64,000 nt of DNA, taken from positions 38,910,501-38,974,500 of the forward strand of contig CP136890.1 in NCBI GenBank assembly GCA_034359265.1, read 5' to 3'. Of the stretch, positions 13,029 to 24,172 are shown in pieces. How positions within the stretch are numbered: position 1 is the stretch's first letter; each line of letters begins with the position of its first letter. Under the pieces are notes generated by a model that saw only the letters and a list, made by a program, of their open reading frames with translations, was not told the DNA's origin and ran no database searches. A program made the translations under genes and the position numbers. This stretch comes from Canna indica. Lineage: Eukaryota; Streptophyta; Magnoliopsida; Zingiberales; Cannaceae.

Positions 13029-13460
13029 ATCATTTCGATTTTCGACCGTGCCTCCTTGCAATATTTGCTGCCCAGGCGGCGGCTTGATTACATCGTCTGA
13101 CTACAAAAGAAAAAATTACAGAAGCACAATAATTCAAGATAAATTTAATATCATAGATTGTACTTTGAATCTTCCGATGAGGCTTCTTATTGAGTTGAAG
13201 AATTTTAATAACTTCTTTTGAATCAGATTCAATAATGGTATGAAAAATATTTGAATCCTTAATGAATTGAAGGGTAGCCAAAATAGCTTTACCCTCATCT
13301 TGTCATGGGAAATGAGCTTGAATTGAAAAAGTAGTAGCATGGAAACAATTTCCGTGATAGTCCCTGGACATGAAATCAATAGAATTAGTAGAATCATTCG
13401 GAGAAACATCACAATTATTTTTTTTTCCAATGTTAAGGTGGGGGTGGAGGAATTCATTAT
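13029..13460 (-). pseudogene. LINE-derived RNase H fragment
   Basis: An 83-residue open frame (13030-13281) reads LQFIKDSNIFHTIIESDSK and then a region ending RRCNQAAAWAANIAR. This matches the RNase H-like domain (RVT_3) at the 3' end of plant non-LTR retrotransposons, including the acidic ESDSK block and the CNQAA helix. The upstream part continues in another frame to about 13460. Stops and frameshifts mark it as dead. No reverse transcriptase remains. Confidence 0.7.
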
Positions 13461-13586
13461 TTATTCATATTTTTCTCAAAATCATAAGCATTGATAAGAT
13501 TTTATTGAAAAGCTCGTATTTTCATCACTAAGCTTTCACCGGAAACCCTTATTTATTTGAGTGATCGAATTGTTGTAGAGAGCGAC

Positions 13587-15336
13587 ATGAGCGACTCTCT
13601 CCCAAAATCCTACTTGTCTTCGCTGCCGCCTCCCCCCCCCCCCCCCACCTCTCCCCGATCCGCCTAACGAATCTCGCCCCCCCCCCCTTCTTCGTCCTCT
13701 TCGTTCCCGACAACGTCCAAGTCTCCTGATCCCGTGGTTGCCCCTGGCCCCGAAGCCTTCCTCATGGGCATAATTGTTGTGAAAGGGAAATTCTAATTTT
13801 GAAAATAGGATTTCTTCCTCTACTCTCTCCAAAATCCAGTATGCAACTTCAGATCACATCTCCTTCTCGTCGAATCGGGTATTATCCTGGAGTAAAACCT
13901 TGGAAAATAGTTTAATTGATAAATTTTTGGGAAAACCTCCCCCTTGGATTTCATTAAGTATTGGGCTTCCCGTATGTGGATTTCTTTCGATTTTCAATCT
14001 GTTCTTAACCTTAACAAAAATTTCTTTATCTTTCGTTTCGATTCCGTTGAATCTACCAATAATATTTTAATTGGTGGTCCATGGATTTTTCGTGGAGATG
14101 CCTTGCATTTAATGCCATGGAAACCCTAATTTCGGCCATGGGAAGAAATTTTCACCACCGCGCCTGTGTGTTTTCGGCTTCAGGCTTTACCTTTGGAATT
14201 CTAGAACTCGGATTCGATTTTTGCTATTGCGCAATCTTTCGATCGTGTCTTGAAAATGAATGAACAATCGTTTTCTTTTGAGAGGGGTCGGTACATCCGG
14301 GTCTGTGTTGAAATAAATTTGGTCCTTCCATTAGTTAGGGCATTTTGATTTCGGTTGATGATATCGAATTTTTTCAACCTATTGTTTATGAAAACTTGTC
14401 GATTATTTGTTTCCAATGTGGCGTTGTTGGCCACCGCGATATTAACTGTCATGTTTTGTTGAAGCATCAAAAATCAAATGACTATATTGATTCTTCTGGT
14501 AAAATTAATTCTTTTATTCCTGTAAATGTTGTTGTTCCGAATGAACCTTCCATGTCTATTTTTGTAAATTCTGATTGTAATACTGTTGAGGAGTCCATTT
14601 CGGACCCGGCCTGTGGTTCTTGGATTCAAGTTCAGCGTCGGAACCATAAGAGAAGCCCTCGTAGTGCGCACTCTCCTTCGCTCCCGAGGGAATACCGTGC
14701 TCGGACTGTGGAGAACACCAGGTCTCCAGCGGACCATAGTTGTAGACCCTCATCTTCAACTCATGTTACCAAGCACCCCTTCCAAAGGGGCAAAACTCGG
14801 TAAAGTCTAAATTTGTTCCTAAATTTAATCAAAATGTATCTCCTTCTAGTATAGATAAAATTAATGTTAGTCCTTCACATGTTAATTTTGTTAAGGACAT
14901 TCTATTTGAGGAGACCACTCCTCCTAATGTTGTTTCAAACCCTCAAGATTCTTCTTCGGAGTCTCCCTATGTGGTTTGTAATATGAATCTTGAATGTATT
15001 AAAAATAAAATCCCTACCTCTCATGTAGGTAGCTTTTCCTTTTCCCCTCCTAAATCTTTAGAAAGCTTTACTGAAAATATTAGAGAGGTCTTTCAAAACT
15101 CTACCCCTGGGACTAATATTCCTACTTATCCTAGAGGCCCTAAGAAAAAACCTCATAAACCTAACTCCTACCTTGGAGTAAAAAGCAAGGGCCTTAGCAA
15201 AATTAAAAGACATAAATCTATTTCTAATATGGATCTAAATAATATTAAAATTGACTTAAATGTCACTGAGGTGGATGACCCTCTTTATGCTTTAGAGTCT
15301 CCTAACCCTTTTAATCTTTTAAATGAATTTTCTTAA
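13587..15336 (+). pseudogene. LINE 1 ORF1 (DUF4283 plus CCHC knuckle)
   Basis: A likely start at 13587 opens a proline-rich leader with long C runs that shift the frame. Residues FFIFRFDSVESTNNILIGG at about 14010-14075 and GPWIFRGDALHLMPW after them match the DUF4283 RNA-binding-like domain. A knuckle, CFQCGVVGHRDINC (C-x2-C-x4-H-x4-C), lies near 14410-14452. The C-terminal part (14971-15336) is lysine- and proline-rich and overlaps the ORF2 start by 14 bases in another frame. The family product binds element RNA. Frames are interrupted, so no intact product is expected. Confidence 0.75.
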
Positions 15337-18300
15337 CTGGAATATTAAAGGTGCATGGACAAGGCAAGCCAGAGAATTCTTATCTATCCAGATTAGAAAT
15401 TTTCATGTTAAAATCATTTCCTTGCAAGAAACCCACTTATCTGAAGCTAAGTCTAAGAAATTGGTTAGATCTTTTAGTAGAGGCTGGGAGGTTGTTATCC
15501 AACCTAGTATTGGTGCTTCTGGTGATATTTTAACTGCTTGGAACTCTGACTTTGTTAAAGCTCAAACTATTATCATGTCTTCTCAAGTTATTCACATTGT
15601 TGTTCAATTAGATAATTATGAATCTTTTTTGCTTTCCAACTTTTATGCTAGTACTGATCCATCTATTAGATGCTCTCTTTGGCACTCTCTTATGCATGTT
15701 GATTTAAATTCTTATCCTTGGTTGTTGATGGGTGACTTTAGTTGTATTTTGAATGCTGAGGATAAATGAGGTGGACTCCCTTTTAAATTTTCTAAACTTG
15801 TTCAAGATTTCAACTTGTTTATTGACCATCTATGCCTAATTGACCTTGGTTTTACTGGTAATAGATTTACCTGGTCAAATAATCGTAAAGGATTAGCTAA
15901 AAATTTTATTAGACTAGACATGGTTTTTGCAAATATTGTTTGGTTACACTTTTTTGGAAATTGTAATGTGAATCATCTTAATAGGTCTTATCTGATCATT
16001 GTCTTATTTTGTGCACTATTATTGTTAAAAAGTAATCTAGAAACAAATTATTTAGATTTCAAAATTTTTGGATTGAGCATGAGGAAAGTTTTAATGTAGT
16101 TAAAAATATTTGGTCTCTTCCTATTTCCTCTCATGAGAATTCCATCTTTAACCCTAAGTTATCTAATACTTGATTCTACTGTTAATGATATAAAATTGCT
16201 TGAGTCTCTAGAATGTCACCCAAATGCTCCTATTTATTTGGATAGTAAGCTTAAGAGTCTTCATAACAATCAAGTTGTCATTCAAAGACAAATCTATCTT
16301 AAGTGGTGGGCTAAGTCCAAATCTAAAGGGATTCATGAAGATGATCAAAATATTGTCTGTTATCACTGCATTATTACTATGCGTAGGCGTATAAATTATA
16401 TCCCTTCTATTATGAACTCTAGCAATAATTTAATTACCGATGGTCATGGTATTCTTCTTGAATTTGTAGAGTACTATCAAAATCTTTGGAGTGTCAGTGA
16501 TTCTGCTTTTGTTTCTAATTTGACTTGGCCGATTACTAATCAAATTAGTTTAGTAATGCTCTCTCTGATATGCTTACTGCACCTTTTTCTTAAAAAGAAC
16601 TTAGAGACACTATTAATTCTTTTAAGAATGGGAAAAGTCTAGGTATAGATGATTTTACTATTGAATTTTATAAATTCTATTGGAATATCATCTCTGAGAA
16701 CTTCTTTGATTCTATTCAATATTTCTTTCCTTATGCTACTTTACATGATGATTGGAATAAGACTCTTTTAACTTTTATTCCCAAATGCAAACATCCTAAG
16801 AGTGAAAGATTTTAGGTCCATAGCTTTATGCAATCTTTCTTATCGCATTCTCTCAAAAGTTATTGCAAATAGACACTTAAATGTTGCATTCCTCATCTCA
16901 TATCTTGTGAGCAAATTCATCTTTCTGAAGGGCAGAAGCATTCATGATAATATTTTAGTAGTTGAGGAAATTATTCATTCTTTTTATGACTCTAAAAGTA
17001 GTTGTCCTTATATTATTGTTAAGATAGATGTTGAAAAAACTTTTGATTCTCTTGATAGAAATGTTATCCTTAAAGTGCACAGTCTTTATAACTTTCCTGA
17101 TAAATTTATTGAATGGATCAAAACTTGTATTTTCACACCTTCTTTTGTCTATCTTCTTAATGCTCATGTCTCCAATTTCTTCCCCTCTTCTAGAGGTATT
17201 AGGCAGGGGGGACCCCATTTCCCCCTTCCTTTATATTTTTGTTTCTCAGATTCTTACCAACATCATTAATAATGTTGTGACTTCAAATATTTTGACTCCC
17301 TTCAAACTAAAAGTTAATACTCTCATAAGCCATCTTATGTTTGTTGATGACATCATTATGGCCTTTAAGGCAAATACTAAGAGTCTTAACATTGTTAAGT
17401 CCATTTTCTCTCAATATGAAACTTTAACTGGCCAAAAAATAAATTGCAGCAAATCTGAAAAAAAATTCCCTAGGCATGTTAACTAACACACTAGGCTTAG
17501 AATTTCTCGTACCATGGGTATAAAAGTGAGAGCTTTCCCATTCAAATATCTTGGGGTCATGATTTCTCCTAGAAGGTTTCCTCCTAGAACTCATGACTAT
17601 ATCCTTACTCAAATTGATTCCAATCTTAGCAATTGGAAATCCTCCCTTCTCTCACAAGCTGGTAGACTTGTTCTGATTAAATCTGTCCTAAACTCTATCC
17701 TCACTCATTCTATGTCTGTTACCTGGCTCAATCAAGAGCTTTGTGATAAGATTGAGCTTAAAATGAGAAATTTCTTTTGGAATCAAAATTCAAATAACAG
17801 GAATATCCACCTTGTTAACTAGTCTATTGTCACCCTTCCTAAATCTTTAGGTGGCCTTGGTTTACAAGATATTAGGACTAAAAGCATGACTCTTCAAGCC
17901 AAAAGAATCCAGTCTTACCTAAATAACACTAATTCTCTTTGGGTTAAAATTGTTAATGCTAAATACCCTAAGATTTCTAGTATTAGTACCTATCCTCCTA
18001 AAAATTCTTCTTGGGCTTGGAAATTATTTATGGATGCTTATTATGCTTCACATCTTGGTTTTCAGCATGTTATTGGTAATGGTAATGAAACTTCCTTCTT
18101 GAATGATCATTGGATCCTTGATTTGCCTCTAGCTTTAAAGCCTACTTGCTTTAATATCAACTTGGTTGATCAACTTACAAATGTTCATTATTTAATGCAT
18201 AATCACTCTTGGTCGGCTTTTATTAGAAATACTGTGTAGTAATGATCTATGGAAGACCATTACAAGCATTGAGCTTTCAGATCACCCCGATGATGATTAT

Positions 18301-18420
18301 ATAGCTTGGACTTCTAAAAATAATGGATTGGCAATCGCATCCTCTGCATTCCTCTTTCTGAAAAACCAAAACATCTCTACTTCTGGATTTAATCAAAATT
18401 GGGGTTAACTTTGGAAGTTA
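15323..18420 (+). pseudogene. LINE 1 ORF2, endonuclease and reverse transcriptase part
   Basis: It opens MNFLNWNIKGAW, the start of an APE-type endonuclease, followed by SLQETHLSE and LLMGDFSCILNAEDK. A TGA at 15767 breaks the frame, which then resumes with LIDLGFTGNRFTWSNNR. The reverse transcriptase begins near 16802 (DFRSIALCNLSYRILSKV, then IVKIDVEKTFDSLD). One extra base in a G run near 17212 shifts the frame within GIRQGG and PISPFLYIF. The catalytic box reads FVDD (17338-17352), a variant of the usual YADD/FADD. The thumb region continues to 18239 before the solo LTR at 18430. Multiple stops make it inactive. Confidence 0.85.
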
Positions 18421-18429
18421 AATACTTCT

Positions 18430-20938
18430 TGTAAGACCCGAGAAAATTTTCTAATATAAAAATTTATTTTTGGTGCAGCGCGTCGGACCCGAGGATAGTC
18501 GAGTCGAGCCTCAGGATCACCTCGAGTGAAAAGGTATGACTCGACTAATAATGCATGGAATTTTATTGGGTGATTGACTTTCCTTTTATACAATCATACC
18601 TTAAATCAAGTTTAAATCGACTCATGTCGTGGGTTGAGTCGTAACCCAAGTTGAGTTCGGGTTTAGTCGAGTCTTGAGTATTAGTCAAGTGAGTCAAGAG
18701 CCTATATGGAAGGCTAGATGGGATTAAAACCCCTCATCCCTGTGACATGCGACTCATCCTTGAGTCGCACAAGGCAGCCTAGTGAGAGAGGGAGAAGAGC
18801 AAGGAGAAGGGGGGCTTGGATCGATCCGGGATTTCGCGCCATCGCCGAAAGATTCAAAGTCATCGTCATCTGATCTTTTGTTCTCCGCAATCAAGGTGAG
18901 TGGTTAGAATTTGAAAGATTGGGGGAGGCGGGTAGCCGAACCCCTAGATGTGTTAGGGTGTGTTTCTCGCGATCTTTCTGACGGATCTTGGTTTCATTAT
19001 TGTGTATTCACTATTTTGTACGAATTCTTGTCGGATCATCTTGTTTCCTCGTCGATTTCTCAAGTCCTAGGACTGCCGAATCATGGGAAAAGGGGAAAGG
19101 TCATGCCAAAATTTTTCCCAATTCCCTTGACAGAAGTAAAGCCCTTAGACGACCTCAAGTTCATGAATGATGTAATCTTCATCGTCGATTTCGCGTGTTA
19201 TGAAGCATGTCTTCCCTAGAACTCCTAGGTGTGGCCGAATGAACCCTACACCTCATGAAGGGGGTTCGGCCAGGGGTAAAATAGTTCACTTGATATTAAG
19301 ATATATCGGAGACGAAGAGTTAGGGGCATAGTTAAAGTCCTCTTTCCCTTTCCTACTCTAAGGGCCATAGCAGAGCAAGGTTTCCCTTGCTCAAGGCTCG
19401 GCCAAGCCTAGGGAGGGGGAAAAGGGTGGCTTTAGATGGAAACTTCCATGGTCATAAGGTTCAAACAATAGAGGTATGACGATACTTAGGAAGAACACTA
19501 ATCATAGTAAGTAAATTGATTGATTTATGAGACGGTAGGAATGCTAGCTTTATGACCATCCTTAGCTCATTAAATCTTTAAATTTTGAAATGATGTATTA
19601 GTTTACCATGCTTAGTATTTCATATATTTTTGAATTCATTGCTACCTTGCCATGCTAGATAAATTATTTCTTGTTGAGCTTAATTCTAAAGGTAGTGTAA
19701 AGTTGTTATGCATGAATATTGTGGTTATATATAGTATATGTTGTAAAGTTTGCTTACTTTTCTTTAAATTATACATGTTGTCCAAAAATGTTCATGGGCG
19801 AAATTCCAAGGTCGGTACAAGGAATTCCTCACCCAATGTAGTATAGAAGGTTAGATAACGTGTAAGACGTCGCGAGACGTTCAACGTATATATATGAAAA
19901 CTTAGCTAGGAGATGATATCACTTCTAGGACTTCTAGTAAATATTTTGGAAACCTAGAACTCTTAGGTGTATACATTTTGAAAGGGCGGCATAAATTTAT
20001 TGATCCGGTAGCCGGATTAGGGCCAGATACGGGCAATGCCCCAAAGTGTATAAAAGGAAACCTTAGGACATTTGATTGTGTAATGTGCTTGAGATGGTCC
20101 GCCGAGGAGCATGGAGGTCGGGAATGACCAATGCTCAGCTCGGCTAGTGTTGGGTCTTGAGGTGCGCCAGCGGGCCCGCTAGGTGCCAGACCCCAGTTGG
20201 GTGGGACTAGCTATCCTTACCCTAGATGGTGTTCGGAGACTAGTGGACCACCCTAGTCGAAGGCCTGGGATTATTTGTTTACATCTTGAGATGATGTGGC
20301 CGACCGTAGCCGAGATATTTTTTCCATAAGTAGGCCCAAGGGCCGGATGTCGGAAGCTTGATGGGCCGAGATGGTAGATTTTCATATATTCGGTTTGTAC
20401 AGAGTGACCCATTGGGGTCAGTAGTCACATTAGAAGTAGTTACCTCCTTGTATATTCATTATGTTGTCTTATATGATATGTATGAATAACTGAGAATTAT
20501 GTGGAGGTTCACTAGAGCCACTCACTGAGTCCCAAGTGGACTCACAGTTTATTCTTTGTTTTTGCAGATCATGAGTAGTGATGTTGACATGTCGACATGG
20601 TGCAGCTGTTGGGCGGGAGGTGCTGCCATATCTCGTAGCGGCGTCCATGAGTCATAGACCAGTGTCTAGTAGTTGTTTTTTTTAAAATTTTATGCACTGA
20701 TAGTGATATTTGGAAAGAGTTTGTAAAACTTGATACTTGAGACGTTCAGTTATTCGGATGTTGGTTTTCTTACTTGCTTTGAAAATATAAAACTATGAAT
20801 TTTGAAAACTTTTAATAAAGTTGTGTTGAGATTTCTTTTATCGATACATTTTGGTTTTCTTTATGTCAGTGTAGAGAGTAGGTTACAGACAGGATGTAGG
20901 CCATGACCGATCACACTACCCTCAGTTTGGGTGTGACA
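18430..20938 (+). mobile_element. Solo LTR, family T (TGTAAGACCCGAG...TGTGACA)
   Basis: It starts TGTAAGACCCGAG, ends GGGTGTGACA, and is 2509 bp long. The target duplication is CTTCT (18425-18429) and CTTCC (20939-20943). The same LTR recurs in reverse at 45601-48173, where it belongs to a gypsy element, and truncated at 62664-63673. No internal region follows, so it arose by LTR-LTR recombination. An open stretch near 18911-19219 and an AAGGTGAGTGG splice-donor-like site at about 18893 recur in the other copies. Confidence 0.85.
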
Positions 20939-22092
20939 CTTCCCCCAAGGTAAAACTCTTTATGTGGAAAGTTTTTCATGGTAGACTTCTAACTCGAAGT
21001 TGGCTCTTTAACTTAAAAATTATTTCAAATCATAATTGTGTTTTCTGTAATCTTGAAGAAGAAACATCTTTTCCATTTATTCTCTAGTTGTGTTTTTGCT
21101 TCAGAGCTTTGGTTGGCTCTCGGAAATCACCTCAATTTTGATTTTACCAGTAGCTTAGTTTGGCATTCTGGTAGCTGGTGTTTGTTGAGTTTGGACCATT
21201 CTTTGAGTTCGGATTTCAAAGTCATTGTTGCCAATGCATTGTGGTTTATTTGATTTCTTAGAAATAATATTTTGCATAGTGAATGACGGTCAACCATTAC
21301 AAATGTTGTTATGCGTATTGTTGCCTATTCTTCAAATTACAAAAAAGCTCATATTCCTGAGGACCATTCTTTGAGTTCGGATTCTAAAGTCATTGTTGCC
21401 AATGCATTGTGGTTTATTTGATTTTTTAGAAATAATATTTTGCATGGTGAATGACGGTCAACCATTACAAATGCTGTTATGCGTATTGTTGCCTATTCTT
21501 CAAATTACAAAAAAGCTCATATTCTTGAGAGCCTTGATATTGATAGAAACAATGCTTGTTTGTGATCTCCTCCTCCTATTAACTGGTTTAAAGTTAACTG
21601 CAATGGTGTTTTTCATGACTCGGATTGTGCAGCTGGTATTATTTTGCGCAATGCAAACAGAAAATGTTCTTATGCTTCCTCTCTATATTTCAAATCTTCT
21701 TCCAGCTTTCATTTTGAACTGAACTGCTTGCTATTTATTATGCTTTTACTCTTATTTTTTTCAGAAATCTTAATAATGTTATTGCGGAATCAGATTGCAA
21801 GAACGCAGTTGACATCCTCAACAATCGAAATACTATCCTGTGGCTTCACATGAATTTATTTAGCAATTTTGCAATTTTATAGATAATTCTAATTCTGATC
21901 ATCCTCTTTGTAAATAGAGATGCTAATAAAATTGTCCATTAGACAACAAACTATTCTCGGAGACGTAAAGAATTCACTGTTTGAACTTCTATATGTCCTT
22001 CGAATTTGGATATAATCTTATGTGAGGATGCACAGAAACTCACATGATTAGTTAATCATATTTATGTTTTTGAAAAGAAAAAAAAAAAGCTT
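20939..22092 (+). pseudogene. LINE 1 ORF2 3' part: RVT zinc-binding domain and RNase H
   Basis: Directly after the solo LTR the frame continues PKVKLFMWKVFHGRLLTRSW, the zf-RVT domain, then NCVFCNLEEE and HLFSSCVFASELW. INWFKVNCNGVFHDSDCAA, then GIILRN near 21580-21650, matches the start of the LINE RNase H domain, and AESDCKNAVDILNNR at about 21785-21830 matches its later acidic block. A 168-bp tandem duplication lies between the two domains. An A-rich tail closes the element near 22090. Confidence 0.8.
21193..21528 (+). repeat. 168-bp tandem duplication inside LINE 1
   Basis: The units 21193-21360 and 21361-21528 both begin GGACCATTCTTTGAGTTCGG and end in AAAAAGCTCATATTC plus four bases. 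They differ at a handful of positions. The duplicated unit covers LINE sequence between the zinc-binding and RNase H domains. Confidence 0.9.
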
Positions 22093-22116
22093 TCACTAAA
22101 AGCTGTTTGATATTAT

Positions 22117-23007
22117 TCAGCTTGTAGTTACATTGGACTCAGCTGTGGAAAATGCTGATTCAGTATTCTTGAATTTTTGTACTAATTCCTTTAGTACAGG
22201 GTAGTCCATTTCTGCTGTGTAAGCTGCTTGGGGTTGTTGTAAGGGTTCTTGTTGTACTTCTGATGGTGTTCTGGGTTTGTTGATCTTAAACCCGTAGAAA
22301 TTATCGTTGTCATTATCTGATTCACAGGATGTATCCCACTTTGGGGGGATATCTTCACTGGACTGGTTATCATTGTGGTGTTCGTCTTCTTGAAGTGTCA
22401 TTAGCTGACGAATGACTGCTATGTCATCATCTTCATCTTCTTCCTCATGATTGTATGCGTCATCCCAATTTTGTTCGTCGTCGGCCCAATCATCATCACA
22501 TATTATCATGTTGATAAATTCCTGAGCTAAGTCATCTTCCTCTAAAGTCGCTCTTGGGGTGTCTTGTGCTGTTGTATAATCAGAGAAGTGGACTGTTAAT
22601 GCTCCGTCAGATCTAGTCTGGATGTTGGCTGACTGTGGAATCTGGGGGTTTGGTAATATTATGAAAGGGAGTTCAACTTGTGCTCCCTCAATAACCAATA
22701 TCCGTTCATCCGAGTAATGTTGATACACTCGGTGTTGTCGTTCAGCCCATCCCGCTTGGTAAAGAGTCTCTGCTGGAATTTGCTGGGCTCGTTGATACTG
22801 GGATATTGTTAACTCAGCCTCTGGGTTGAGTTGTGACTCTAGACTTCGTCTGAAGTGGTTACGGTTGGCGAATCTTCGCTGTGCGGAGTGGCGTAGTCTG
22901 CTGGCTAGCCGATATCCTCGAATCTGATCATCTATGGTGGGCTGCATATTTCCTTGATTAGAAATAGAAGCCCTAGGTGGTACTACTTCAGTTCTGGTGG
23001 AGCTCAT
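22117..23007 (-). CDS. Endogenous badnavirus-like polyprotein (ORF3), N-terminal 296 residues only
   Basis: This open frame of 296 codons starts where the upstream 111-codon frame stops, sharing an ATGA, the usual coupling in badnaviruses. The first third is basic and rich in R/Q (for example RLASRLRHSAQRRF). The second half is acidic (NHEEEDEDDDIAV). Full badnaviral polyproteins carry movement protein, coat protein, protease, reverse transcriptase and RNase H. Only the extreme N-terminus is here, and it ends at a stop, 25 bases from the A-rich tail of LINE 1. The viral assignment rests on gene order, overlap, sizes and composition, since no enzymatic motif is retained. No internal stop is present. 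Confidence 0.6.
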   Translation of the reverse strand: MSSTRTEVVPPRASISNQGNMQPTIDDQIRGYRLASRLRHSAQRRFANRNHFRRSLESQLNPEAELTISQYQRAQQIPAETLYQAGWAERQHRVYQHYSDERILVIEGAQVELPFIILPNPQIPQSANIQTRSDGALTVHFSDYTTAQDTPRATLEEDDLAQEFINMIICDDDWADDEQNWDDAYNHEEEDEDDDIAVIRQLMTLQEDEHHNDNQSSEDIPPKWDTSCESDNDNDNFYGFKINKPRTPSEVQQEPLQQPQAAYTAEMDYPVLKELVQKFKNTESAFSTAESNVTTS

Positions 23008-23339
23008 TTTCGTAGCTTTGCACGTTCTTCTTCCAAAATCAGTTTTGGGTCCTTAAAGACGTATAGCTGTCCTTTGAGCTTTGGGATACTTGCCCTTGGT
23101 TCTCCAAGTTGGAGTTTCTGGAGATCTTTCGTCAGAGAGTCTATGGAGATGGCAAGATTTTCTGGATTAGCCAAACTTTTGGCTTTTGATTCTTTTAGGT
23201 TCTTGACCTCAAGCTTAAGGGTGTCAAGGTCTTCTTTAATTTTGACAGTCAGTTGAATAAGGACGTTCAACTGCTTAAATAAAGTTTTAGTTCCTAGCAA
23301 ACCATAGAAACCACATTGATAAGCTTCTAATTGTACCAT
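23004..23339 (-). CDS. Endogenous badnavirus-like ORF2, virion-associated coiled-coil protein, 111 residues
   Basis: This intact 111-codon frame has a helical, lysine- and leucine-rich middle (VKIKEDLDTLKLEVKNLKE) compatible with a coiled coil and a charged C-terminus (LEEERAKLRK). Size, coiled coil, and the ATGA overlap with the next frame fit badnaviral ORF2, which in the family is a virion-associated, nucleic-acid-binding protein. The expected preceding ORF1 is absent: bases just beyond 23345 already read as LINE. This is an old or moderately old viral fragment fixed in the host genome, not a replicating virus. Confidence 0.6.
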   Translation of the reverse strand: MVQLEAYQCGFYGLLGTKTLFKQLNVLIQLTVKIKEDLDTLKLEVKNLKESKAKSLANPENLAISIDSLTKDLQKLQLGEPRASIPKLKGQLYVFKDPKLILEEERAKLRK

Positions 23340-23344
23340 TTGAA

Positions 23345-23577
23345 TTTGAATTATCTAGCAATTGAACCCAGCTAGAGAATTATGTGTATTTAGAGGAGAA
23401 ATCAATATTAAAATGGAGTAGACAAAGACTACCACTTCAGCAAAAATGACAACCAAAGAATAAGGGTTTGATAGTTTCATCAAATGAATCACATAGAACA
23501 TAATTGGAGGCATTAATAATGCCTAAGTGTCGCAATCTAAACTTTGTAGGCAATCGATTACGAATAATTTTTCATAA
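23345..23577 (-). pseudogene. LINE 3 fragment (RVT zinc-binding domain), cut by the MULE
   Basis: On the minus strand 23577-23450 reads approximately as NRLPTKFRLRHLGIINA, then NYVLC and FFGCHF, the zf-RVT pattern of plant LINEs. The upstream half of the same LINE lies at 55124-55420. The two halves join exactly at the 9-bp duplication AAATAATTT when the MULE is removed. Confidence 0.65.
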
Positions 23578-23586
23578 AAATAATTT

Positions 23587-23801
23587 GGGCGAAGGTACAA
23601 ATTTACCTCTCTACTATTACGAAAAGAGCAATGTTGATCATCTACTTTATTTGGGTGCAATGTTATCCTTCAACTTATCAAACTAAATGATGCAATGTTA
23701 TCTCTCAACTTATCAAACCGATGCAATGTTATCTCTCAACTTATCAAACTGATGCAATGTTATCCCTCAACTTATCAAATTGGAGCAATCTTGCCCTCAC
23801 A
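23587..23801 (+). repeat. MULE left TIR, outer part, with 31-bp tandem units
   Basis: It matches the reverse complement of about 54953-55114. Within it, GATGCAATGTTATCTCTCAA followed by CTTATCAAAC is repeated about four times (23656-23790). The right TIR has only about two such units, so the left arm has expanded or the right one contracted. Confidence 0.8.
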
Positions 23802-24172
23802 CACTACTAGAAATGTGTTAATCAGCAACCGTCGCTCAAGCCGTTGCAATGACTAACGACGTTCTTACGATCGTTCGGACCGTTGCAAATATGATATATC
23901 TATAACGACTTACGTACTGCCGCTCGGGCCGTTTCTACCAAGTGGATGGCGCAAACATGGCGCGCGAATGTTATAACTTATCAACAACGGCTTTATAAGG
24001 GCCACTCGGACGTTGTTAATTATATTATCACATTAGCAACGGCTTAATTACAGGTTCTCTACTCGTTGCTCTTTAGTCGATAGTGCGCTCGCGGCGCAAA
24101 AATGAAATACTTATCTGCAAAGGCTTTGCAAAGGCCGCACGACCGTTGCTGATGATACACTACTGGAATAAC

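Larger units (their letters stand above)
13540..22092 (+). mobile_element. L1-type LINE 1, split by a solo LTR
   Basis: The order is that of a plant L1 LINE: proline-rich ORF1 start, DUF4283-like domain, CCHC knuckle, endonuclease, reverse transcriptase, zinc-binding RVT domain, RNase H, then an A-rich tail at 22075-22090. A 2509-bp solo LTR interrupts it at 18430-20938. Removing that LTR restores a continuous frame across the break (WKLNTS then PKVKLFMWK). Several stops and at least one frameshift inactivate it. The 5' boundary is approximate. Confidence 0.85.

Noticed and set aside
13536..13832. Glycine/arginine-rich minus-strand protein of 98 residues
   Set aside because: It is the complement of C runs in the proline-rich start of LINE 1 ORF1.
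23802..24160. CRISPR-like array (regularly recurring CAACGGCT words)
   Set aside because: Spacing is irregular and words occur in both orientations; these are CACTA subterminal repeats in a plant genome.
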